Assembly: GCA_965200115.1 (NCBI GenBank)
Contig: OZ241336.1
Location: 1,364,001 to 1,428,000, forward strand
Source: JAPOUP01 sp026708635
Lineage (GTDB): Bacteria > Pseudomonadota > Alphaproteobacteria > Rhodobacterales > Rhodobacteraceae
Length of the DNA: 64,000 nucleotides
Reading direction: 5' to 3'
The notes beneath the pieces are model-generated. The model did no database searches, was not told the DNA's origin, and worked only from the letters and a program-made list of their open reading frames with translations. The translations under genes and the position numbers were made by a program. Numbering within the stretch: the first letter of the stretch is position 1; each line of letters starts with the position of its first letter. This document shows positions 17,621 to 26,438 of this stretch, one piece after another.

Positions 17621-19789
17621 ATGTCACTCTCAGCCGAGCAACAGCATGATCCAGACCTTCAGCCAAGCGGGAAGCTAGAGGGTGGCATCAGATTCGTAAT
17701 GCATACCGAATTCCAGCCGGCAGGCGATCAGCCCGCCGCCATTGCCGAACTCAGCCGGGGCATCCACGATGGAGAGCGGAACCAGGTCCTTCTCGGCGCC
17801 ACCGGAACCGGCAAGACTTACACCATGGCCAAAGTTATCGAGGAGACCCAGCGTCCGGCGATAGTTCTGGCACCCAACAAGACACTCGCGGCCCAGCTAT
17901 ATGGCGAGTTCAAGGGGTTTTTTCCGGAGAACGCGGTCGAGTATTTCGTGAGTTACTACGACTACTATCAGCCGGAAGCCTATGTGCCGCGCTCGGACAC
18001 TTACATCGAGAAGGAGTCCCAGATAAACGAGCAGATCGACCGGATGCGCCACTCCGCGACACGAGCGCTTCTGGAACGCGACGATGTCATCATCGTGGCA
18101 TCGGTCAGCTGCATTTACGGAATCGGTTCGGTCGAAACCTACGGCGCCATGACTCAGGACCTCGTTGCGGGCAAGCCCTACGACCAACGTCGTATAATCG
18201 CGGATCTTGTCGCCCAACAGTACCGCCGCAATGACCAGGCGTTCCAACGAGGGTGCTTCCGCGTGCGTGGAGACATCCTAGAGATATTCCCCGCCCATTT
18301 GGAGGACCGCGCATGGCGAATGTCGTTCTTCGGGGAGGAACTGGAATCCATCGCCGAATTCGATCCACTTACCGGCCAGAAAACCGGCCGGTTCGACCGC
18401 ATCCGAGTCTATGCGAACAGTCACTACGTGACACCGCGGCCTACACTCCAGCAGGCTATCGTCAATATCAAGAAAGAACTCCGCCAGCGCCTGGACCAGC
18501 TAGTATCCGAAAAGAGACTCTTGGAGGCCCAAAGGCTTGAGCAACGTACAAACTTCGATCTTGAAATGCTTGAAGCCACCGGATCCTGCAATGGAATCGA
18601 GAATTACTCCCGCTATCTCACCGGTCGCCGCTCGGGTGAGCCGCCTCCCACCCTGTTTGAATTCATTCCCGACCATGCTATTGTTTTCGCGGATGAATCT
18701 CATGTGTCCGTTCCCCAGATCGGAGGCATGTATCGGGGCGATTACCGTCGCAAGTTCACGCTCGCGGAGCACGGGTTCCGTCTACCGTCCTGCATGGATA
18801 ACCGTCCACTCAAATCGGAGGAGTGGAATGCCATGCGACCCCAGTCGATTTTCGTCTCCGCGACCCCGGCCGCCTGGGAACTCGATCAGACGGACGGCGT
18901 GTTCACCGAACAGGTGATACGCCCCACAGGCCTGGTGGATCCTGAAATCGACGTCCGCCCCGTTGAGACACAGGTCGATGACCTTCTGGACGAGGTTCGC
19001 AGAGTCGCTCAACGGGGTCACCGCACCCTGGTCACCACTCTCACCAAGCGCATGGCGGAGGATCTCACCGAATATCTGCACGAGCAGGGAATCCGTGTCC
19101 GCTACCTGCACTCAGATATCGACACGATCGAGCGAATTGAGATCCTGCGTGACCTTAGGCTTGGCGCGTTCGACGTACTTGTGGGAATCAATCTGCTGCG
19201 TGAGGGACTCGACATTCCCGAATGCGGTCTTGTAGCGATCCTTGACGCGGACAAGGAAGGGTTTTTGCGATCGGAAACCTCACTCATCCAGACGATCGGC
19301 CGTGCGGCACGAAACGCGGAAGGTCGTGTCATAATGTATGCGGACCGTGTCACTGGCTCCATGGACCGGGCCCTCAAGGAAACCGAACGCCGGCGCGCCA
19401 AGCAGATCGCCTACAACGAAGCCAACGGCATTACGCCCGAAACGGTCAAGAAGAATGTCGAGGACATTCTAGCCGGCCTATACAAAGGTGACACCGACAT
19501 GGCCCGCGTGACCGCGACGGTTGAAATGCCAGCGATCGGAGACAACCTTCAGTCACATCTGGATGCACTGCGCGTCGAAATGACCAAGGCGGCGGAGAAC
19601 CTTGAATTCGAGGAAGCCGCCCGTCTACGCGATGAAATCAAGCGTCTCGAGGCGGTTGATCTCGCGTTACATGACGACCCGATGGCCCGCCAGAGCGCTA
19701 TCGAAGCGGCGAGCGTGAACGCGGCCGGACGTTCGACTTATGGACGGGCAGGGCAGCGGGGGCGAAAGGCGCGACGGAAAAAACGCTGA
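17621..19789 (+). CDS. uvrB: Excinuclease ABC subunit B
   Basis: 722 residues from ATG 17621; ATG 17561 would add 20 residues and has AGGA about 9 bases upstream, so the start is uncertain. Walker A is GATGTGKTYTMA, the DNA-clamping beta-hairpin is YYDYYQPEAYVP, the helicase II motif is FADESHVSVPQ, and a C-terminal UVR motif (NLEFEEAARLRDEIKRLE) binds UvrC. UvrB verifies damage handed over by UvrA. Its partner uvrC is 5 kb away. Confidence 0.95.
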   Translation: MSLSAEQQHDPDLQPSGKLEGGIRFVMHTEFQPAGDQPAAIAELSRGIHDGERNQVLLGATGTGKTYTMAKVIEETQRPAIVLAPNKTLAAQLYGEFKGFFPENAVEYFVSYYDYYQPEAYVPRSDTYIEKESQINEQIDRMRHSATRALLERDDVIIVASVSCIYGIGSVETYGAMTQDLVAGKPYDQRRIIADLVAQQYRRNDQAFQRGCFRVRGDILEIFPAHLEDRAWRMSFFGEELESIAEFDPLTGQKTGRFDRIRVYANSHYVTPRPTLQQAIVNIKKELRQRLDQLVSEKRLLEAQRLEQRTNFDLEMLEATGSCNGIENYSRYLTGRRSGEPPPTLFEFIPDHAIVFADESHVSVPQIGGMYRGDYRRKFTLAEHGFRLPSCMDNRPLKSEEWNAMRPQSIFVSATPAAWELDQTDGVFTEQVIRPTGLVDPEIDVRPVETQVDDLLDEVRRVAQRGHRTLVTTLTKRMAEDLTEYLHEQGIRVRYLHSDIDTIERIEILRDLRLGAFDVLVGINLLREGLDIPECGLVAILDADKEGFLRSETSLIQTIGRAARNAEGRVIMYADRVTGSMDRALKETERRRAKQIAYNEANGITPETVKKNVEDILAGLYKGDTDMARVTATVEMPAIGDNLQSHLDALRVEMTKAAENLEFEEAARLRDEIKRLEAVDLALHDDPMARQSAIEAASVNAAGRSTYGRAGQRGRKARRKKR

Positions 19790-20027
19790 GCGGGGGAACC
19801 GCGGCTGCGAATTGAGATCGCGCCCCCGCGTAATCGTCTATCATCACGGCATGGACGACGAGCCGGAACGGTCAGGCGTTAGCCCGGGCATCCTACGTCC
19901 CGAGTGCCTCAGACCATGCCGTCGCCTCCATGATCCGTTCCGGCGGTTACCGGCCGAGGCGGCTGTCGGGCGGAACCCACACCCGTCAGGAAAACACGCC
20001 TTTCCACGGCGCACTGGGATATCCGGG
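19790..20027. other. Left edge of the catabolic island, no supported gene
   Basis: About 240 bases between uvrB and the first island gene. A plus-strand frame around 19833-20060 reads like GC-rich coding sequence (for example GGYRPRRLSGGTHTRQ) but has no start codon and runs into the end of the first island gene. It may be the tail of a gene cut by the island insertion. No direct repeat with the right edge near 49.74 kb was found by eye. Confidence 0.3.
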
Positions 20028-20780
20028 TCAGGTGCCTAACCCGTTGAGCGGAGGTGGTAGCGTGAATGTTTCTAGCCCCAATCTCGTCAGGGCGTGCCAG
20101 TACGCCGTGGCGTTGGCGGTTAGCACCGGGCAGTTTAGCGACTGAGAGAGGCGCGGACCAGCCTCTAGGACCGATAGATTGGTGCCGACGATAAGGAGTG
20201 CATCGACCGGCACGGCGGTAAGGGCCTCAGCGGCGCTCTCGACCTCGTCCGTCTGTATCTTAGCGATAGCGGTGGGGCTCTTGGCCTTGAGCGAACGAAT
20301 AGTCGGAACGTTGCGACCGGTTTCTTCGAAATACTTTTTGATCTCTGCGTCCATTATCGGAAAGTAAGGAGACAGCACCGCTATGCGCTTGGCACCCAGC
20401 GCGGTGAGGGCAGCGTCGAAGGCGAATGCGCCTAGGGTTACGCCCAAACCAGTTTGCTTTTCTAAAGATTGCCGCCGGACCTTCGCCGCCTGCACTCCAC
20501 CCCAGAAGGACAGAGCCGAGACACCGATTAGCAGGTGGTCCGGTTTTGCTGTCATTACATCCTCAACGGCGCGCCCATTGGCATCGTCCAATGCCGCGAC
20601 GAGCGCACGAAAGTCCTCGTCGGAGGTGAGCGCCATGTCGGGTACTCGGATCCGCGCCATATGATTGGTGACCCCGGGCGGCCTGAGATCATCAAGATCG
20701 GGCTGCAAGATCGTGTTGGTCGAGGGTGCCGTTACAGCGATCTTGGCCCGGTAACCCCGTGCATCGCGGCCATAGATCAT
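20028..20780 (-). CDS. Asp/Glu racemase superfamily protein (maleate isomerase/AMDase-like), cysteines absent
   Basis: 250 residues from ATG 20780, which overlaps the dctM stop (ATGA). The fold pattern matches the maleate isomerase/arylmalonate decarboxylase branch: a first motif LLIGVSALSFWGG, then GAKRIAVLSPYFP, and a second motif LLIVGTNLSV followed by CPVLTANATAYWHALTRLG. In catalytic members each motif carries a Cys; here the positions are Ser and Gly. The enzyme therefore cannot work by the two-Cys mechanism. It is last in the operon dctP-dctQ-dctM-this gene, so it probably acts on the TRAP substrate. Confidence 0.7.
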   Translation of the reverse strand: MIYGRDARGYRAKIAVTAPSTNTILQPDLDDLRPPGVTNHMARIRVPDMALTSDEDFRALVAALDDANGRAVEDVMTAKPDHLLIGVSALSFWGGVQAAKVRRQSLEKQTGLGVTLGAFAFDAALTALGAKRIAVLSPYFPIMDAEIKKYFEETGRNVPTIRSLKAKSPTAIAKIQTDEVESAAEALTAVPVDALLIVGTNLSVLEAGPRLSQSLNCPVLTANATAYWHALTRLGLETFTLPPPLNGLGT

Positions 20781-22072
20781 CCGCGCATCGTTGCCGGTAG
20801 CCAGATGGCAATTTCCGGGAAAACTATGAGCAGAAAAACCAGGAAAATCATAATCAGGCAAAACGGCAACGCTGCGTGCGCAACCTTGGCTATACCATAG
20901 CCAGTGAGACCTTTAATCACGAAGAGATTGAAGCCAATGGGCGGAGTGATCTGGGCCATTTCTATCGTTAAAATCAGAAAAATGCCGAACCAAACTGAAT
21001 CGAAGCCCTCGGCCACCACCAGCGGCAAAGTCACGGGCAGGGTCATGACGATTGTGGAAAGTCCATCCAAGAAACAGCCAAGCAGCAAATAGAAGGTCAT
21101 GAGGATCAAAATCAGGATGAGCGGTGTCAACCCTAGGCCTTCGATGTAGACGGCCACATCCGTGGGGATCGCCAGCCGCGCCATGGCTTTGGACAGGAAA
21201 AGCGCCCCCGTGATGATGAGACCGATCATAGAGCAGGTTTTGACCGCGCCTAGGAGAGCCTTTTTTGCCATTGCAAAGGTGAGCTGGCCCTCAAAAGCCG
21301 CTAGGATCGAAGCCCCAAGCACGCCGATCGCCGCGGCTTCGGTAACCGAAGCGAAACCCAGATACATCGACCCGACGACAAACCCGATCAAGAGCACGGT
21401 AGGCAGCAGGAGACCAAGAGCGTGGAGTTTCTGGCCCAGCGTCGTCGACGGTTCGGGCTCTTGAGTTGCCGACGGCCCCAGAAGTGAGCGAAGCCCGATA
21501 TACACCATGAAAAGAAACGCCAAGAGAAGTCCGGGGATGATACCAGCCACAAAGAGATCGAGAATCGAGACCTGAGCCAGCACACCGTAGACGATGAGTG
21601 GAATCGATGGGGGGATTAGAAACCCTATGGTGCCCGATCCTGCGAGGCTACCGAGAGTGAGGCGTTCGGAATAGTTGCGCGACCGAAGCTCTTTAAGCGT
21701 GATTCGCCCCACTGTGGCTGTGGTGGCGGCTGATGAGCCCGAGACGGCGGCAAAGAGGGTGCAGCCCAACACGTTCACGTGCAAAAGCCGCCCCGGCAGA
21801 CGCCGTACGAAAGGCGCGAGCCCGTTAAAGAGGTTCTCGCTCAAACGCGTGTGATAGAGGATTTCTCCCATAAGGATGAAGAGCGGGAGCGTAACAAGCT
21901 CCAGTGCCGTGCCGGACGACCAGATATCACCGGCCAGAAACCGGTCTACGCGCATATTGCGGAAGACCTCGAGCGAGATTACTCCCGCGGACATCAGCGC
22001 GAATCCCACCCAAAGGCCACCCGCCAAGAAGATCGCGAGCAGAAGCGAAATGAGTCCGAGGGGTGCGCTCAC
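20777..22072 (-). CDS. TRAP transporter large permease (DctM type)
   Basis: 431 residues from GTG 22072, which follows an AAGGA ribosome site and the dctQ stop at 22084. About a dozen hydrophobic segments are visible, with the DctM signatures PLFILMGE and AAVSGSSAATTATVG and the conserved FLIPPSIPLIVYG. It forms the Na+-coupled channel for a carboxylate-like solute with DctQ and the periplasmic DctP. The open frame continues upstream inside dctQ without homology. Confidence 0.92.
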   Translation of the reverse strand: MSAPLGLISLLLAIFLAGGLWVGFALMSAGVISLEVFRNMRVDRFLAGDIWSSGTALELVTLPLFILMGEILYHTRLSENLFNGLAPFVRRLPGRLLHVNVLGCTLFAAVSGSSAATTATVGRITLKELRSRNYSERLTLGSLAGSGTIGFLIPPSIPLIVYGVLAQVSILDLFVAGIIPGLLLAFLFMVYIGLRSLLGPSATQEPEPSTTLGQKLHALGLLLPTVLLIGFVVGSMYLGFASVTEAAAIGVLGASILAAFEGQLTFAMAKKALLGAVKTCSMIGLIITGALFLSKAMARLAIPTDVAVYIEGLGLTPLILILILMTFYLLLGCFLDGLSTIVMTLPVTLPLVVAEGFDSVWFGIFLILTIEMAQITPPIGFNLFVIKGLTGYGIAKVAHAALPFCLIMIFLVFLLIVFPEIAIWLPATMRG

Positions 22073-22083
22073 GGCGATCCTTA

Positions 22084-22602
22084 CTAAGAGTTGAGAGCTG
22101 GAGTATCGGTGTCTTCCACGTCCATGCCCTGAAACCGCCGGATCACCCTGGTCACTAGCCCCACCGTCAAGAGCCACCAGCCCGCCGCGAGAACAGTCTG
22201 CGGGATCCAGATCGGCGTGGCAGTGGGATAGGTGGAAAAAGAACCGCGCTCAAAACTGCGCACCGCGTTTTCGGAAACGGCCCAGCAAACATAGAGCGTC
22301 ACGCCTAGGGCGAAAACTGACATCACGAGATCGAGAAACCGCTCCGCCCCCTCTGGAAGGGCGTCGATGATGACGGACACGCGGATGTGCCCGCCGCGCG
22401 ACAGCGTCCAGCCCGCTCCGGCGAATAGCGTCGGTGCTAGAAGGTAGCCGGAATACTCCACCGCCCAAGGCTGGGAGTACCTGAAAAAGGAGGTGGCGAT
22501 GACCTCGATAATGAGCATCACCGCCAAAGCGAGGCAACATAGCGCCGCAAATCCGGCACCCGCAATGCAGAGACCGTCCAAGAATTTGAGCAGCCTGGAC
22601 AT
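22084..22602 (-). CDS. TRAP transporter small permease (DctQ type)
   Basis: 172 residues with four hydrophobic segments, the standard DctQ topology. The motif RYSQPWAVEYSGYLL between the first two helices and GGHIRVSVI after the second are typical. It lies between dctP and dctM on the minus strand, 45 bases after dctP. Confidence 0.9.
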   Translation of the reverse strand: MSRLLKFLDGLCIAGAGFAALCCLALAVMLIIEVIATSFFRYSQPWAVEYSGYLLAPTLFAGAGWTLSRGGHIRVSVIIDALPEGAERFLDLVMSVFALGVTLYVCWAVSENAVRSFERGSFSTYPTATPIWIPQTVLAAGWWLLTVGLVTRVIRRFQGMDVEDTDTPALNS

Positions 22603-22647
22603 CGTGTTTACGGTATCCTCTGCGTCCCGAGCGCCGACTGATTGAGC

Positions 22648-23628
22648 TTAGCTGCCACTCGCCAGGAATGCTTCTATTATTTCCCCTGAGCCGGGAACGC
22701 GGGCGGCAAAGTCGTCGGCCATTGTCGCGGTCGCCTCACGCATGGCAGCGGCCAATTCTGCCGTGGGTGCCTGAACCGTCATCCCTCTATCCATGAGCTG
22801 CTGCATACGCTTGGCGTGTTCCCCTTCGGAAATCTCCCAGAAACCCGGCTCCATTTCAGCGGCGATGGCTTCGATCTTGGCCTGGATTTCGGAGTTCAAC
22901 GCATTCCATTCGTCGAGGTTGACGGCTAGGGCATTCGACGCCCACAGGTGATTGGTCGTATAGGTGTGATTGAGGAACTCCCAGTAGCTTTGGGCCACAG
23001 CCGTCGTACCCGAAGTCATGACCGCATCGAGGCGACCGGTTGCGAGAGCGGGCACAACGTCGGCCGAGTTCATCTGGTTCGGAACGGCGCCGAGGTTGGA
23101 GATCATGGTCGTGGTGTTCGCGTCATAGGTACGAAACTGCATCCCTTCGAAATCCGCGAGCCCTTCCAATGGCTCGGATGTGAAGAAGTTCTGGCTGGGC
23201 CACGGCACAATGTATAAGACCTTTTGGTTGCGCTCGCCGATGGCCTCTTGCCAAGCCGGGCGGACGAGTTCGTGCATGCGGCGCAAATCAGCGTAGTCTT
23301 GGATCAGGAACGGGATCGACTCGATGCCGAGGATCGGCACGTCACCCACGTTCTGAAAAAGCGCGTATTCGGCTACCGGTACGGCACCGTCCTCTACAGC
23401 GCGTAACGATTCATTCGCGCGAATGCCGAGCGAGCCGCCTGGATGGATAGTCATGACCACCTTACCGTTCGTCTCCTCCGCCACGCGCTCGGCAAATGCC
23501 ATGGCGTTTTGCGTATGAAATTCAGACGCGCCCCAAGGGATCGATACGTCCCATTGAATGTCGGTGGCAGCGGCGGGCAATGCGAGCACTGCGGAGAATG
23601 CTGCGGCAATGGAAAATTTGGCAGTCAT
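22648..23628 (-). CDS. TRAP transporter substrate-binding protein (DctP type)
   Basis: 326 residues from ATG 23628, preceded by AAAGGA. The N-terminus is a signal peptide (MTAKFSIAAAFSAVLALPAAATD). The body has the DctP pattern, with WGASEFHTQNAMAFAERV, HPGGSLG and MQFRTYDANTTTM, where the conserved Arg of the RTY motif binds a carboxylate. The ligand is therefore likely an organic acid. The operon reads dctP, dctQ, dctM, then the racemase-like gene. An island operator lies about 170 bases upstream. Confidence 0.9.
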   Translation of the reverse strand: MTAKFSIAAAFSAVLALPAAATDIQWDVSIPWGASEFHTQNAMAFAERVAEETNGKVVMTIHPGGSLGIRANESLRAVEDGAVPVAEYALFQNVGDVPILGIESIPFLIQDYADLRRMHELVRPAWQEAIGERNQKVLYIVPWPSQNFFTSEPLEGLADFEGMQFRTYDANTTTMISNLGAVPNQMNSADVVPALATGRLDAVMTSGTTAVAQSYWEFLNHTYTTNHLWASNALAVNLDEWNALNSEIQAKIEAIAAEMEPGFWEISEGEHAKRMQQLMDRGMTVQAPTAELAAAMREATATMADDFAARVPGSGEIIEAFLASGS

Positions 23629-23786
23629 AAACTTCGTCCTTTCGTATCTGTGGCGGGCGGTTTCGAAAATTTCCTCGAAGTGGAGCGCTAACGCGTACGA
23701 GGTATGCAATTTGTCAATGGCGGCTAGAGCCGGAACGCCCTCCTTGCTTTCATTTGCAATATTTGTCTTAAGGTGACACGACAGGT

Positions 23787-23808
23787 TGTCAAGATTTGTC
23801 CGGACAAA
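23787..23808 (-). promoter_or_regulatory. Operator TTTGTCCGGACAAA next to a -35 element, upstream of dctP
   Basis: A perfect 14-bp palindrome lies at 23795-23808. Reading the minus strand, a perfect TTGACA (23792-23787) follows 2 bases later and points to dctP; a -10 about 16-17 bases further is weak. This is the best copy of a motif repeated before several island operons. The symmetric GT...AC core fits a GntR/HutC-type binding site; the assignment to the island's GntR protein is inference. Confidence 0.65.
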
Positions 23809-23815
23809 ATGAGGC

Positions 23816-24424
23816 TCAGGCATTGTCCTCTGCTCGCCAAATATCATCTGCGGGGTAGTCAGCGGCGACCCAGGTATCCCCGCCCGTCGTCTGCCAAACC
23901 ACTGAGGCAGCGTCGGCTAGGCGGCCTAATCGAGCCAGATCTTCCTCACAATAAGTCCATCGTGCCTGGGCGGCCACCACAATTTGGGCGACGAGACCAG
24001 AGGGCGAGAGGATTGGGAAATAGATCGAAGAGCCCATTCTTGATGTGTTTAGAAATTGCCGAAACGTCCCGTGCTCATCGGTATTGGCTAGATGGATCGG
24101 CTTGGATGTCCGGACAACCTCGCCGGGGTGGTTCCACTCAATGGGGATTGCCAGACGGCGCTGTTCAGGCGGGAAGCCATGATTGGCGACCAGCATGTTG
24201 TAGCGGCGGTCGGGCGTCACAACGAAGACGCCAGAGACACGGTAATCCCGCTCACCTGGCAGTAACGCGCCTGGCCGCTTTGCGGCGGCATGATCGCCCA
24301 AAGTCGCATGGGCGAATCGGGTAAGGTGGGTCAAGGCCACCTCGGTTTGGCTTTCGCGGGATGCGGCCGCGATTGCAACTTCGGCCGCTTTCTCAAAATC
24401 TTCGAGGGAAAGTGTGGGGATCAC
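23816..24424 (-). CDS. Stand-alone GAF domain protein
   Basis: 202 residues from GTG 24424, whose GTGA overlaps the stop of the permease gene upstream. The core (residues about 20-175) looks like a single GAF domain, with RVSGVFVVTPDRRYNML and SSIYFPILSPSGLVAQIVVAA. No DNA-binding, kinase or cyclase domain is present. The coupling to a BASS-like permease suggests a sensor or regulator of uptake or a small-ligand binding protein; this is inference. Confidence 0.65.
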   Translation of the reverse strand: MIPTLSLEDFEKAAEVAIAAASRESQTEVALTHLTRFAHATLGDHAAAKRPGALLPGERDYRVSGVFVVTPDRRYNMLVANHGFPPEQRRLAIPIEWNHPGEVVRTSKPIHLANTDEHGTFRQFLNTSRMGSSIYFPILSPSGLVAQIVVAAQARWTYCEEDLARLGRLADAASVVWQTTGGDTWVAADYPADDIWRAEDNA

Positions 24425-25305
24425 GGCGGGGCTAACCTCGCGAATAGAGGACGCATGATAAGGGGCGAAACGAAAATCGGGAATTGCGCCGTGATGACAA
24501 TAAGTGAAATGCGGGGATCGACCGTGCCTAGGACCGCCGCGACCATCACGGCCATGTTCTTGACCGAAGCACAGAGACCGGCGGCCATGGCGGCTTCGCG
24601 TCCTGCGCGCCAAAAGAGCGCGATGGCAAGCCCCATAGAGATCCATGACAAAAGGGCAGTTGCCGCCAGGATTCCCAGCCACTGGAGCGGGTTAGACCGC
24701 AAGGTTAGGCCGATGTCGTACATGACGCCGATACCCATGGCTGCAACGAGGAGCACGGTGGTTATGTCGAACCCTTCGGCCCAGCCCGCTACGCGATCCT
24801 CGCCGAGCAAGCGCCGCACCAGAAGCGCGAAGGCGAGAGCGCCGAGAATGATCGCCACAAGACGCGTCACGAGCGGCAAGAGCGCGACCCCGCTGCCAAG
24901 CCCAGGGAGGCTCGTCGTGACCAACCAGACCGTAAATGGGGCAATGATCGTCGCTGGAAGAGAGATCGCCGTGACCCTAGCGGGATCGGTTCGCACCAAG
25001 ACCGCGAAGGCCGCGGCAGAAGAAAGGGGTGGTGCTGCAGCTGCATAGGTGAGCCCCGTTGCCAGCCAGAAAGGTGCCGCAAGGGCAAAGCAGGTGAGCG
25101 CCGTTGCCGCTGGAAGCACCAACAGGATGACGCCGCAGGCAAAGGCCAAAAAGACCGGGCGGCGGAATGCACCCAGAAGACCTGCCAGGTCGACCCGGAG
25201 CATCGAGATCACCACCATAACCACTGAGACAGGCACCACAAACGGGCGAAAGGCCTCCGCAAGGGGAGGCGCAAGACCACCAATAACCACGCTCGCCAAC
25301 ATCAA
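24421..25305 (-). CDS. BASS-like (bile acid:sodium symporter type) membrane protein
   Basis: 294 residues with about nine or ten hydrophobic segments and no signal peptide. The order of helices and polar breaks (AAAPPLSSAAAFA, MAAGLCASVKNMAVM) recall the BASS/ACR3 superfamily of sodium-coupled organic anion carriers. TTG 25305 or ATG 25302 are the conventional starts. A CTG at 25338, overlapping the upstream stop as CTGA, would give a more natural N-terminus before the first helix. Substrate unknown, probably the same compound class as the TRAP system. Confidence 0.65.
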   Translation of the reverse strand: MMLASVVIGGLAPPLAEAFRPFVVPVSVVMVVISMLRVDLAGLLGAFRRPVFLAFACGVILLVLPAATALTCFALAAPFWLATGLTYAAAAPPLSSAAAFAVLVRTDPARVTAISLPATIIAPFTVWLVTTSLPGLGSGVALLPLVTRLVAIILGALAFALLVRRLLGEDRVAGWAEGFDITTVLLVAAMGIGVMYDIGLTLRSNPLQWLGILAATALLSWISMGLAIALFWRAGREAAMAAGLCASVKNMAVMVAAVLGTVDPRISLIVITAQFPIFVSPLIMRPLFARLAPP

Positions 25306-25334
25306 AAGCGGCGCATTATCCGTAATGATCCGGG

Positions 25335-26438
25335 TCAGTTCGCTTTGACTGGCAGTGGGGCGAATGGCGGGAGCGTTGGGTCAAGCTTTCCCGGCTCTTC
25401 GGCATATTTGATCGGCAGCCCGATGTGTTTGTGACCTTCGGCGTCGGTGACTAGCATTTCCCGCGCTGCGGTCTGTGGGTGGTGAAAGGCTTCGTGGAGA
25501 TCCAACACGGGCGCGGCGCACACATCGAGGGTCGCAAACCACGCGTTCCATTCGTCCCTTGTTCGAGTTAAGAACGTGGCTTCGAGAAACGTTTTTACCG
25601 GCCCTTGCGACGGTCCCGGCGGGCCGACGGCGATTTCAATTAGATCAGGACGTTCAAGCGCGTTAAGGAGATTAGTGACGAATTTCTGCTCTACCCCGCC
25701 AAGCGCGATATGGCGACCGTCAGAACAGGCATAGGGGCGAAAGAATGCATAGCCCCCGAAGCTTCGCTCGTTTTGCGGCACCGGCGCACGGTCTTCGGCG
25801 AATACCGGCCCCGTGACGTTGGGCAACCAGGACAGCAACGCATCCATCATCGAAATATCGATCGCGTCGCCGCGTCCGGTAGTCTCGCGCCGCAAAAGTG
25901 CCATGAGTATCGCTGAGAGCGCTACCATAGACCCGCAGGCATCTGCTGCGGGAAGCATCGTGTTCGTGGGTTCGCCATCGCTACCGAGATTGAGTGAAAG
26001 CGTGCCGGCAAGGCCCTGAATGGCGAGGTCATGGGCGGGCCGTTGCGCCTCCGGCCCGGTTTGCCCAAAGGCGGCAATGGAGCAATAGACGAGGCGTGGA
26101 TTTCGGGCGCGGAGTAGTTCGGGCCCGAGACCAAGCCGGGCCATAACGCCGGGGCGGAACGCCTCTAGGAACACGTCAGCCTCGTCAACCAACTCCAATA
26201 GCGCCGCGACATGGTCGGGATCTTTGAGGTTAAGCGTCAGCGCACGCTTGCCGCGATGCGTGTTGCGAAACCAGACGCTTGTGCCCTCCTCCGTGCGGTA
26301 GCCGACATTGCGAACGGGCTCACCCGATGGCGGCTCTATCTTGAGGACGTCAGCGCCGTGGTCGGCCATGACCTGCGTCAGCCAAGGCCCGGGAAGGAAC
26401 TGGCTAAGGTCAATCACCTTCAGGCCGTCGAGCTTCAT
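25335..26438 (-). CDS. Family III CoA-transferase (CaiB/BaiF)
   Basis: 367 residues. The N-terminal KVIDLSQFLPGPWLTQVMADHGADVLKIE, here given only by its key part FLPGPW and ADVLKIEPP, and the catalytic Asp region PAADACGSM are typical of formyl-CoA and succinyl-CoA:carboxylate transferases. Its ATG overlaps the stop of the next upstream family III gene (ATGA). The two may act as a heteromer or on two different acids. Acceptor and donor are not known. Confidence 0.9.
   Translation of the reverse strand: MKLDGLKVIDLSQFLPGPWLTQVMADHGADVLKIEPPSGEPVRNVGYRTEEGTSVWFRNTHRGKRALTLNLKDPDHVAALLELVDEADVFLEAFRPGVMARLGLGPELLRARNPRLVYCSIAAFGQTGPEAQRPAHDLAIQGLAGTLSLNLGSDGEPTNTMLPAADACGSMVALSAILMALLRRETTGRGDAIDISMMDALLSWLPNVTGPVFAEDRAPVPQNERSFGGYAFFRPYACSDGRHIALGGVEQKFVTNLLNALERPDLIEIAVGPPGPSQGPVKTFLEATFLTRTRDEWNAWFATLDVCAAPVLDLHEAFHHPQTAAREMLVTDAEGHKHIGLPIKYAEEPGKLDPTLPPFAPLPVKAN

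Noticed and set aside
24118..24127. Another TGTCCGGACA copy
   Set aside because: It lies inside the GAF coding sequence, not near a gene start, and lacks a nearby TTGACA; probably chance.
24290..25048. Long plus-strand open frame of 252 codons
   Set aside because: It is antisense to the GAF and BASS-like genes, which have clear family patterns; its product is rich in Arg, Ala and Thr as expected of a shadow frame.
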